A stretch of 64,000 bases of DNA from Nepenthes gracilis (lineage: Eukaryota; Streptophyta; Magnoliopsida; Caryophyllales; Nepenthaceae), in contig BSYO01000010.1 of assembly GCA_033239525.1 (NCBI GenBank), positions 12,462,089 through 12,526,088 of the forward strand, in the 5' to 3' direction. The position numbers were made by a program, and so were the translations under genes. Every line of letters starts with the position of its first letter. Position 1 is the stretch's first letter. This document shows, in pieces, positions 27,101 through 39,400 of this stretch. Under the pieces are notes generated by a model. It had not been told where the DNA came from and made no database searches. It worked only from the letters and a program-made list of their open reading frames with translations.

Positions 27101-30100
27101 ATAGCCGCCATAAAACTATCATAATTTACCACATTAAATGGGATTCTGACATAATACATCCACCTAACTATATATCTATAAGCTTTTTCCCTTAATTCTT
27201 TATTACATGTTTCTTTGATAGTTAACTGCTTAAACTTTTTCTTCATTCTATTTTGGACTACATTTTTTGTATTAGATATAAAGTAAACATTTATAGGACC
27301 CTTTCAATTTGGCTTCTTTTGCAAGATTAGAGATTGAATAGTTTTGCTATTACTTTTACCACTGAAATATCTTTTAACATCAGAATTAATTTCTTCAAAT
27401 TCATCTTCTTTGCCTTTAGCAAAATAATCAATCTCATTATAATTAGGCAACAAATCATTTCTTACTTTCTCATCTACTTTTCAATTCATATATTCTCTAA
27501 TCTCCTAACAAGCATGCTTTGGACATTTAATATATTTTATTGTATTTCTAAAACCACCAACAATATGTTATTTTACTATTTGAACTCCTCCTTTGGTAAT
27601 ATTTCCACAAAATTACAAATAAAATTATTTATATTATTAGACTACACCAAATTAGCATACTTCCGCACAAGATTTTTTTCTATTCAGGTGATTATTTTGG
27701 AATTCCATCTATTCTGTTTATAATAAAAAGTTGGAACGAAGCATAGAGGCCACGAGCAAAACAGCCAATCGGAACAAGCTTTCCGCGAATTGGGAAGGCT
27801 CGTTCCTTGTCTCAACTGTTCTGCGGAATGAAGCATATAAACTCTGAGCCCAAAATGGCAAGTTGGTCCCGCGGACATGGAACACGGTCCACCTTAAGTG
27901 CTACTACCAATGAAGACCCGGGTAGGTCATCTGTGTTATATGAGGCGTGCTTATAACATACATTGTTGATTAATAAAAGATGTTCTTTTTCCTTTTCATC
28001 TGCATGTTGTACTCTGCATCTTTTCTTTCTTTTTGCTTCCACGTGAATGCTTGCTTGTAGGTTGTATAAAAATAAACGACCTAGACTGCCCCTAAGTCGT
28101 GTGGGCTTTCACTCGCCCACAATTAAATTTTGGTCATCTAAGTAACCCGTCAGCGGCCGACTTAAACCTTGGACATCCAAGTAGCCTGTCAATGGCCGAC
28201 TTAAACATTGGTCATCCAAGTGGCCCGTCAACGGCCGACTTAAACATTGGTCATCCAAGTGGCCTGTAAGCAGTAGAAGTAAACCTTGGTTCCCACCCAA
28301 GTGGCCTATTCGTGGTCTAATACAAAACCTTAGGGGGCTTAAACGACACGCGTGACAACCTCCTTCAGCAGGAGATAGCATAGTCAGTCTACAGTATAAT
28401 GAAACTTGAAAAAGGAACAATAAAAAATATAAAATAAAAGAAATTGTTGGGTCCGGTATTGCGGGCCAACCCGAAAATAGAGGCGTACCGAAGAAGTCTC
28501 ACAAAGACGAGAATGTTTTTGTTTTGGCGGGAAGATCATTCTTGGCGGGAATTTTGGGCCCGTTTTGGAGGAAAAACATTCATCCCCTCCCCGTTAAAGG
28601 GACCAGCCCCTGCACAGGAAAGAAGAGGAAAAAGCAGAGGAGAAAAACCTTCTGACAAGGTGATGCCCATTTTCCTTACTCTCCAGGCCTCCGTCTTCGT
28701 TCTCGGAAGAGCTTGAAGCCCTCACACCAGAGGCACCTCTCTCTCTCTCTCTCTACTCCCGTTTCTGTCAAAGCAAAGAGAAAAGTCCCACAGTAATGGA
28801 AATTGACTCCTTTCAATCATTGGTGAGCTAAACAGATCGGCTCCTCCGTTCCCATTTCTAGAAACAAGGCACGATCCTCTGTCCTTGTGGAACTGAGCTT
28901 GAGATCTTAAGAGCAGCAGTGCCCACCAAGCCTTACCAAACCGAGCACGAAGCTCTCTGTCAATGGCACCCCATTCTCTCCACTCCAGTTCCTGTCTGAG
29001 TAGAGCGCCAAGTTCTTCTAATGACGGCAGTCAACTCTCCCTCTGCACCCATCGCCATCGAAACAGGACACAGCGTTCTCCCAGCAACAACGTCTTGCGA
29101 TTCCTCCACAAATTTGCGCCAGATCGAGCATGGAGCTCACCAACAATGGCACACAATCGCTATTTCCCCTAACCGAGAGGCACGAAGCTACAGTAGCCAC
29201 CCTTCCTCCTCGTATTCTTACCTGAAGACAGAGTATGAGGCCCCCTTCAGATAGTGGCCTGTTCCCACCGCGATGTTCTCCCAGAAGCAAAGCCCAGAGC
29301 TCCTCAACGAAGGTAGAGCCCGAAAGCTCCCTCTGGAAACCCAAGATCCTCAGCAGACAGAGAACGAGGGCGAGCCCCTACTTTGGCGTCCGGCTGTCGT
29401 CTTTCGAACCCGGTCAAATGGGACCTCCAAGCCCTTCGCTGGAGGCGCCCAGAGCTCCCTGATGTCCTCGGCCAAGCCCAACGTCGCAGAGTTCTCCGAG
29501 ACCGTCGTCCAAATGCGTCGGCAGCGAGGCGAGGGGAAGCCTCTCAAATGGCGCTCAAAACCCTTGGACAGAACGGGAGCGAAGCACCTCGAAAAGTCAC
29601 CCAGCAGCAGATCGTTAAATGAGGCTCCGTACCATGCTCCGCCCAAAAGCACCGAGTAGGGCCGTTCGGCCTACTTAGTTGACCCGTTTGGTCACGGTGA
29701 AACCCATACTCGGCGGCCCACTAGGGCAATCTGGTTAAACGGGCCTAACAGACCCCGCACCCATTCCAGCACACTTCGGGAGATCTCCAAATATTACTAT
29801 GGCCCACGAGCGCACCTCTAAGCCGCCCTCCGCGGGCGCACCCCCAAGAGGGATTTCACCTAAGCCGCCCTCCGCGGGCGCACAAGTATGCCTCCTTCCG
29901 CGGGCGCACAAGTAAGCCGCCCTCTGCCAGGCGCATCCATGGAACTCACGCCTCCAATCACATCCCTCTCACACTCCCCTCATTCTCGCATCTTATGCAT
30001 GCTTTCCTCCGTTTATTGCGGAAGATATCTGACTTGAGCATCGGAGTGTCGACGGGGGACAACCCCCTGTCGGCCTCTGACCTCTTGTTTGTTGTTTGTG

Positions 30101-33100
30101 TTGTGCAGGTCCAGGTTCATAGAGACGGAGACCGGACCCTACTCCTGACGCCACTGTGAGCTCAGGAATCCGAAGGCTCCCTAATCCGTACAGCAACCGC
30201 GGACTCGAGACGCAACAGAAATAATTATAAAAAATAAGAAAATTAATTATAATTATGCAAAAATAAAAAGGATAATAAAGAAAAAGAAGAAAAAAATTAA
30301 GTAAATAAAAACTAAAACAGATAAAAAAAAATTGAGAAAAAATATGATTAACAGATGGAGATTTGCAAAATCGAGAAATATGGAAGAGAGACAGAGAGAA
30401 TCGTGTGCAACTAGTGCCAAAGTGAGAAAGAGAGAGAGAGAGCGGCATGCGAGAGAGAGAGACCCGGATGAGAAAGTTTTCTGTAGCTTGCTGCCAAGCT
30501 TCGATCAAGAGAAAGATGGTACATAGAAAATTTGGATATTTTTTAAATGTAGGTTTAATTTTTTATTATTTTTTTAACAAAATCTGGTCCCTGCGCCTGG
30601 GCACACACCTTGCGGCCAAGTGTGCACCTCATGGTCTGCGCCTCACCTGACATGTACTGGGCACACAAACGTGCACCTTGAGCCTAGGCGCACCTTTGAC
30701 CGCCTTGGTCTTAGGAATCAAATGAATTTTGGGAGAAAATTCAGGTGAAAGTGAATGAAATTAGAAGATGCATAAAAATGCACGGGTGTGCCCTGGGTGA
30801 TTGGACTAAATTGTATACGACTATGTTGGGCAACATTAAAAGGCTAATTAGGAAAAACAAAAGAAAGGCAGCTCGATAGGAGGGGAATAAAAAGAATCAA
30901 ATACTAGCAGCTAAGGGATTCATTCTATTCCATAGAGTGCAAAATATTCTACCCACGGCAGAGCTGTCCCTGTGAGAAGAAAAAAAAAAAGAAGAAGAAG
31001 AAGAAAACTGGGCAGAAAGCACGGTAAAACTGGGGGGAGATTTACTTCTTTCTTCTTCCTTCTTCTCCCCTTTATTCTTTCATTAAGAGATTGAACACTA
31101 AGTTCATGTTTGTTGTTCATACAAAGCGCAGTAAAACTTAGTTCATCTTTGTATGAACAACAAACATGAACTTAGTTTCCATTACCAGGATTTTTAGATG
31201 TAGCCTATGGTGGACTTTCTTGAAATTAGTTCATGAAACATTAATTTCTCTTTATCATTACTTCTCTTACACTTAATTCTTTTGGATGCTTGGAGACTAT
31301 TTAAATGATGTGATAATATATGTTGAGACTAAGAGGAAATACATGCATAATTGTTCTTGAGAAAAGTGACCATGGATGAAAATATTGTATCAGTATCAGT
31401 CACAGGCATATCGATATCATACATATCAAACAATATGTATCGTTGTCAGACATATCGGATGAAAAAATTTCTAAAAATTATATGTCAGTAGGGTCGTACC
31501 ATCGCGATATACAACCAATACAACAATATATCTTAATATGATTGTGGTATCAAAGAATATAGGTATATGGTGGCCTAATAACAATACATATCAACCAATA
31601 TTTTTATCTATGAAGGTGATATAAGTTGCATTGTAGATAGAGATGTTGTATACTAATTTATGGAATCTTAAAAGAGATAGATTGAACTTAATAGATGATT
31701 ATTATTTTATTCACATAGGAATGTAGTAGATAAATATACGACCACCATTTTAATGTAGCATGGGAGTGAATATTAAATATCTATGTTATCATAATTGTCA
31801 TTGTGACTAAAAGTTGTACTTGAGATATTAAAAGGTGTTACATAAGAATACTTAAGCGAAATCAAACATACTCTAGTATATCTCTTTATTGAATTCCATC
31901 TTGTTTTAGAGTTCATTTTGATAGTAATTAGTTTATTTTTTCCCTATCATTCTCACATTTGATTTGGGTGTTTAAATAATTCATATAAGCCTAATTTTGA
32001 TATTTTGTAAAAATTAAATCCTTTTGGAGACCTACTATTATTATCGCTTTAATACTTGTTATGATATTGTGCGCTTTTAATTTTACCCTACACTTTGCAA
32101 TACTTTATTCCTATCTTCTATTGAACAACCTCAAAATGTCTGCCCTATAGGTGGTAACAGGTAGCTATTACCCTCTCTCTTTTCACCCATAGATTATAAG
32201 CTTTTTGATGCTATATTCCATGTTTGGAAAAGGCTGCTACAATCCATACTTGTAGATATTTAAACCCCAAACCTCCATCACATTTAGGCTTACAAACTTC
32301 TTTCTAAGAAACTAATGTATTTTTTCCATATCCATTCCAGACTGCAGGAATCTTTTACATGCACTTTCAGTCCATGATTTTAAGTCTCTTTCTCCCCTGA
32401 ACCATGTGTTCATGCCCCTCAGGCAACCTTCCATTTGTGATTGTCTATTTCCAGAAACCTAATGTTCTGACTCCTAACAGCATTCAAGGAGATAAATAAG
32501 AACCTATTGCTTCAATAAATTCATCATTAACTGTTGAATATCAACTCCCCAAAGGCTGACAATCAATTAGTAATAACAACTTGGAGAGGCAAAAGCTTTC
32601 AAAAAAAAAGAAAATCAGAAATGTTGAGGGATAGTGTAGTACAGTCCCAAGTTAGGTACAAAGAAGAAGTTTGCATTAGACGACAGACAAGTGTAAAACT
32701 TCATCAGATACATAGAATCTCAGTCCTCCCTTTAATACCATTGGAGCATGCCCCACATGCAACATGCTACATCACTCTAGTACGATGTTAAATGGGTAGA
32801 GCTGATACACCGTTGGCCAATTGTAGTGGAAATCAGCTAAAGCTAGCGCATTGCGGACAGACGCAGCTAAAGAATTAAGATAACAATATTAATCATGAAT
32901 TAAGATACTATGATTATAAAAAGGATCAATACAGCATTCCTAGAAAAGACAGTGGATGTGAGAAAATTTTCCATAATTTTAAGTAGTTCAGTTGATAATT
33001 AAGGTACCTAAGAAAGACCAGAACTCGGAATGGAGGTGGCATATTGTAAACTGATGATCTTTCTTTCTGTTAGTGATTTTTCTGTTGTTTTTTTTTTTTT

Positions 33101-33351
33101 TTTTTTTGGTTATTACTACAACATCCTCTTCATTAGAGCCTACTATCTAGGAGTTCAAAGAGAATTTACTGAGAATCAAGAGTAAGGATTAAATTATAAC
33201 CATTAAGATAGTGCTAGAAGAATAACCTTAACCTTATGTTTGGTTAGAGGGAATTAGGTGAGAATAGAATTTCTATTTCCTCGGAATAGATATTCCTCCA
33301 TTTGATTACAAATTTAACCGGAAATAAATATTTTCAGTGAATGTTTATTCC

Positions 33352-33411
<60 letters not shown>

Positions 33412-36400
33412 CCCCACATTATTCCTCATATTATTCTACAAATCAAACAATAGAATATTAATTCCCATCTTATTCTATTCCAACAACCAAATATGAAAAT
33501 AACAATTCCAACTCTATTCCCATCTTATTCTATTCCCTAAAATATCTATTATATTCTCACATTATTCCATTTTAACAACCAAACATACCGTAAACCTCTT
33601 ATATATGCACCCCAATTGGGATTATGGGAACAAGTGAGAGCAAGGTTCTAGGAATAGTTATATGAGGTGATTTAAGAGATTTCACAGAGATAATTGATTT
33701 TTAAAGACTGTGAACTAAATGGCCATGTTGGCTGGATAGAAATAGGCACAATTGTGCATGGATGATGCTATGGCTATAGGAAAGAAATGACAGGAGGCAA
33801 AGATATTTTGGAATTTGTTGCAGTAAATGACTAAGAAGAAAAGGGAGAATCATTTGACCATGTAGCAGAGGTGCATCAAAGACTTAGATTGACCATTTCA
33901 TTGTGAGGAAATATATCCTTTATATTGTAAAGATTGTAAAACAATTCACAGAAAAAAAAAACTCCACTATACAATACAGATTTTTGATTTTTTGATTTGC
34001 ATCTTACAAAATTGAAAAGAAAAAGGTAAAATATACTCTACTAAAAAATAAAAAAGGTGGAAAATACTGACACCTGACAAGCAAAATCTCTCTAGAAAAA
34101 ATATAAGAGAAAACAACTAAAAGGAACTGGAATCTTGAATGGACTAAGCGACGAAATTAGGATGCTATGGCTAATTGTACTCGAAGAGCAGCTAAAGATG
34201 TTCAGCAAATCAAAAGGAAGTGTTCCACGGCAAAATGAAGATTAGTAATAGTGCAAAGAGGTCTAGGAGAGTGTACAAGCCAAGAGAGATTATTATTTGT
34301 ATAAGTTTAGAAATGATGAGAAAGATATAAATGTGCTAAGAAAGTGGCAACGTAGACAATGAGTGAAATAAAGTCTAAGGTCCATGAGGATTTGTATAAG
34401 CAACTTAAGTCAAAGAGGAAGAAAAAGAAGCCCTTATACTAGCTTAAGCAAGATGGAGGAACTAAGTGCTGATAAGGATAGTAGAACAAATAACTTGAAG
34501 ATAATGACGTGTATCAAAGATGGTGAAACACGGGTACTAATTGCTGATGAGGATTACAAATAGAGAGGGAGGAACTACTTCTGCATAAAGTAGGGAGGCT
34601 ACCATAATGACAGGGAAGCTTAGTGACTCAAGTTTATCTAAGTTAATCTTATTACAACATATCGAAAAAACAAAAAAGAAAGATGGAGGAGCATTAAAGA
34701 TAGAAAAGATTGGAATGGCAGCTAGACGATTATATGCCGGTGGGGCTTAAAAAGGTATAGGAGAGGAACAATTAAGTGGTTGACCAAATTGTGCAACAAA
34801 ATCCAAAGCAACAAAAAGATGTCAGTGCATTGAATGAAATATCAGTTGATATATTATATGTATCAGGAGCCTGCAATACCGCTCAATACTACGATAAAAT
34901 TATAATATGTCATTGTATTGACAATATATCATTATATCAACCAATATTCGCCTCCAAAGTTCTAATTCTCAAAAAAGAATGCGCCCAATACATTTGATAC
35001 CAATATGAATCACCGAATATGACCAACAATGACATATCAACAACCGATACTGATATTGACATTTTCAACCACATTTTAAGAGTGAAGAAAGAGCAATTAG
35101 TACATTTACAAGAACAAAATGGATGTCCAAAGTTGCACAAACTGTAGAGATATTAAGTTAATGAGTCATACAATTGAACTATAAGAAAAGGGCAATTAAA
35201 AAGAGGCTAATATGAAACATGAATATACCATAAAATCAATCTGAATTCATGTCAGATAGGTTTTCCAAGCATAGATATATATTGGTAGAGGCAATCTGTT
35301 GGGGCAATTAAATAAAAGACAAACAAAACTTCATATGATACTTACTGATTTCAAAAATTCATATGATACAAACCCTAAAGAAGTATTATAGACAATTGGG
35401 GAAGCAAGGGTTTTTCACCGCAGAAATCCAAGTCATAGAATACATTTATAATGGGGTAGTGATCTTTGCAAAAACATGCACAAGGTGAAACAAAATGGTT
35501 TTTTTATTATTAATGGTTATAAGATCAATAACAATGCTTAGAAAATTGAACTTCCTCCACACATCAGCACGCATTAAACTTTTACTGTACATGATTTAAT
35601 CCAATACTTGACCTAAATGCAAACTCGCGAACAAGTTCCTTCTCACCTAGGAGGATGATACAACGCATGGCCTATCACTGAAGCAACCCACTTGAAATAC
35701 ACGGCCCAGCCACTTTTACCACTAACAAGATATGTTGCGGATATTTCATTTATTAGTTGATGTTTTCGGTGGGAAATACCCTAATTGATAGTGGTCTTTT
35801 TGGTGGTAAGTTTATCTTAATTAAACCAGTTGGAAAGATGTTGCATTAATGATGAGCTAGACTTTAATTGTGATAGTTTTTACTTGACTTTTGTATTGTA
35901 TTTAACCCCCTTAAAGTCGGAAACAAAATTCAGATTTGAGAATAGAAAAATACTGTGTTTAATGGAGCTTGAAGCACCCTTCCTTCTCTTATTGTGTTTT
36001 CAAGTTTTAGCTCTGAAAATTCCTTTATTACCCTGTCCCTCACCTAGTAGTTAAGAAAGGTCCACTTTAAAGTATTTAACCCCCTTAAAGTTGGAAACAA
36101 AATTCAGATTTGAGAATAGAAAAATACGCGTTTAATAGAGCTTGAAGCTCCCTTCCTTCCCTTATTGTGTTTTCAAGTTTTCTCTCTGAAAATTCCTTTA
36201 TTACCCTGTCCTTCATCAAGTATTTAAGAAAGGTCCACTTTAAGCCTATATTTATTTTCCCTGGCTGTGCATAAACTCAACGAGCATATTCAAGCTAAGA
36301 CAAAGGAAGGCTTTCCACTAAGGATAAGTTGGAAATTTAGCGGGAAATTTTGGAAGCAAATGTTTTATAATTAGTTTAATAAAGATTAAATATATGAATC

Positions 36401-39400
36401 AGGGAGAGAGATGCTGTGGGAGGAGAGAAAAGGGACTGGAATCCTACCAGAAAGAGTAAACGTCCATATATTTATACAACACGGACACACCAATTTGTGG
36501 GGAGATTTCTCAAAAACTTTGACGGTATCCAGTGGAATGAACCTCTGTCTCTCTCTAGTCTCCACCACATCTTTATTCCAACCTTCCTAATAAGCCAGAA
36601 AGGATCCCTCTCTGTTTTTCTATCTAATCACTCTCCCTGAACTAACAGCTGCTAAAGTTGCATAATCCTTCATTCTGTGCTGCATGTTCCTTGGTTCAAT
36701 AACAATGAATTATAAATGCTTCTTGTCAGATTTCCTTCTTTTTTTTTCAATCCATCTTTTTCTTCACTCTTCTCCCCGAAATGATCAAAACCTCTCAAGT
36801 CCATCACATACTTTCACATGCTTATCCTAATCTCAGTCAGTTGTTTGCGTATCACAAGATCACAATAGTACAATACAATCCAGCTGTCTAAATTTGATGT
36901 TCCTCTGCTGCCAGGGATTTCCTCTCATTACCACCCTCCAGCCCATCTCTTATAATGCTTGCCTGACACACTGTAAATGAGTTTGATTTAGGTCAGTAAA
37001 GTAAGTTCCTTGCTTTTGGCCTCGCTCCAACTTAAGAATCTTCCAGCTTCCAGAGACAAAAGAAATACACACACATATATAGCAATAAGCCTCCTCAGAT
37101 AGTTTACAGAATCCTAACACAAGATTCACCCACTAGGTTAATACTGGAGAAAAAAAGAAAATGGATGAAGTAAATATACCTCTGAACTATCAAGTTTTTG
37201 CAAAAAATATGTATATGGTAGTTTAGGACGGTAGCGCCACCATCGTTTGGATATCCACAAAGCCGTGCCTCCTTGCGCCTTTGATGCCTTTTCCACCACA
37301 TCTTTGCGGAGGCTGTTCTCAACCTCCTTCATGTCAAACTCAACTACATACTTAGCATTCAAGGAATCTAATTGCTCAGCCAAATTTTCCTTTTGCATAA
37401 TTTGCTGCCATGCATGAAGTCTTTCACGCCATGATCCTTTCACCTCTTGGCCTTCAGCTGCCAATAGACAAGGAAGCCCACAAATTAGAGACTCAGGTAA
37501 AACATTTCAACAGTAAAACATCTCATATAAGCTTGGAGCTGTTTAAGGTCCTTCAAGGACAAGAGCACTCATCAAATCCAAACTCCAATGTAACTGTCCA
37601 TTCATACTTCATATCCTGAATGACTTCACTTTGAGAGAAATTATTAGAATGTCTTACAAAAAACCAAAGGAGTCAACACAAGCAATATGAACCAAGAATC
37701 ATACCTATGATTAATTCAACCAAGCAACAAATTCCTCCCACATTGTATGAGGAATTCCCAACAAGCACGAAGTGGCCTTCTGTCCTTATCTTAATGTAAT
37801 TTTGACAAAGTAGCTCTTACACATGCCTTAACACTTTTACACAAGACGTAGTCCTTTCAAAATTAGGTATAAAAGGTGGACATGAGATCAGCCGGGTAGC
37901 AACTTTTCTTTACAGAATTGTAAAAAGAAACTTATAATTACTAGAAGTTGGCATCTTTTGCCACAACCTTCCCTCCCTCCCTCCCTCCAGCCTGACATTA
38001 AGTTTTCTTTACAAAGCTACCTTTTCAAATTTTTGAAAATTCCCTATGATGGCTACCTCCTTGATTAAGAAGCCACTTATGATGTTTAAGTAGCACCGTG
38101 ACAATGAGTTTTCTTTTCAAAGAGACCATTCCTAAATCTACTAAAAGAACCTTATCATGAATAGCCTTCTTATTTGCAAACCTCCCCACCTCCAAAGCCA
38201 TAGTGAAAGGGCAGGTGAATAGTTAAAATCACCCGCCTTCAAAGTTCCCTTCCAACCCTCTATTCTCACTGGATGTGTGTAAAAGTCCTCGCAGCATTTC
38301 TTTACCTGAATAAGCTATCTCCTTATGAGCAAAGACTATATTGCACTGAGCTATGTCAGACATTTCAGCTAATATTTTTGAAAACGAGTCATATAATCTA
38401 ACCTGCAACAGCCAACTCTCCCTCCAATGCCTTCTTCTGTTCAGCATTTAAGTTAGCATCATTATGGATTATCTCTTTTACATTTTCCAAAGGATGGTCC
38501 ATATCATCATCCCATGCATCTTCACCAACATAAGAACCATCATGAATCAAGGTCCCATTGGGTCCACCAATAAATTTCTTCATTGTCAGACCTTTCGGCA
38601 TTGTCTTCCTCCACATGCCCTTCTTTAACCTGCAATTGCAGGGGGAAAATGGCAAAAACAGTTGCTTAATTGAGTCTACAAGGTCCACAAAGTACCATTA
38701 ATGCACACAGATGAATATCCAAGCATTTTTCGTAACATTTCCTACGTTTATCATATAGATAAAATATGCATAATCCATGTAACTTCTAGGTTATGCAAAG
38801 ACAGGTTGCTTACATCGCAGCATACCCAAATCCTATAACATGAGAATTTTATGCACTGAGCCGCCCATTTACCTTCTAGGAGGAGGCTAAATATGCAATC
38901 AGATAGCCCATCCCGGTTTATATGGGAAGCTCAAGTGGGACTACTCTATAGCATTACCACTAATGCCAAGTGCCTGCTCATGTTTGTTTGTTCCTTTTTT
39001 ATTTTCTGGAGGGGATTCCTAGTATCATGGAAAGTGTTCTGTTTGAGGGGCACAACACCAATTCACATAAAGGGAAGAGGTGACAGTTTATTATTTCCCA
39101 CCAACTTATTACAATGGCATTGGATTTGAGTTTCCTGATTTCTCAACACAACAATTTTCCTCAGACATAGAGATACCAGGCAATACCTCCTCATCATCAG
39201 TATGCTTTCCACCTCCATGATTGTCTGAGTGGTTCCTTATTTAGCCTACATAGCATCCCATCCTATGTCACTACATTTGAATTAATATCAATGCATTTTA
39301 GCAATAGTACCCCAAAAATCTCCAGGAGTATATAAATTGCAAGGCAGATGTACAATTATATTTTGCTCAAAAAGATAAATCAAAAGCAGTAGTTCTGCTC

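Larger units (their letters stand above)
24802..30720 (-). mobile_element. Decayed hAT transposon locus in intron 4, interrupted by a solo LTR
   Basis: The left end carries TTGTTAAAGGCA at about 24,802 followed by AGGC-rich subterminal words (GCCTAGGCATAAGGCATAGGCG). The right end at 30,590-30,720 has matching GC-rich words (GAGCCTAGGCGCACCTTTG). Between them lie minus-strand hAT transposase relics (25,070-27,700) and a solo LTR (28,445-30,217). The right terminus is degenerate and its exact base is uncertain, as is the target duplication. The 27,725-28,440 segment may be a separate insertion. Confidence 0.65.
31385..35070. other. Possible transposon flanked by inverted ATATCG-rich ends
   Basis: 31,385-31,615 is rich in ATATCG, CATATC and CAACCAATA words (GTATCAGTATCAG, CATATCGATATC). 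The reverse complement of 34,850-35,065 carries the same kind of words in the same order (AATATCAGTATCGG, then AATATTGGTTGATAT). The arms are diverged. Between them lie a MITE and an RTE relic. No transposase was seen and boundaries are approximate. Confidence 0.4.

Noticed and set aside
28135..28332. Regularly spaced repeats that might be a CRISPR array
   Set aside because: Units abut with no unique spacers, and the context is a plant transposon cluster.
28963..29659. Several overlapping 70-128 codon frames in a GC-rich stretch, looking like a gene
   Set aside because: They lie wholly within the solo LTR bounded by GAAAT duplications, overlap on both strands, and show no domain. The open frames follow from high GC content.
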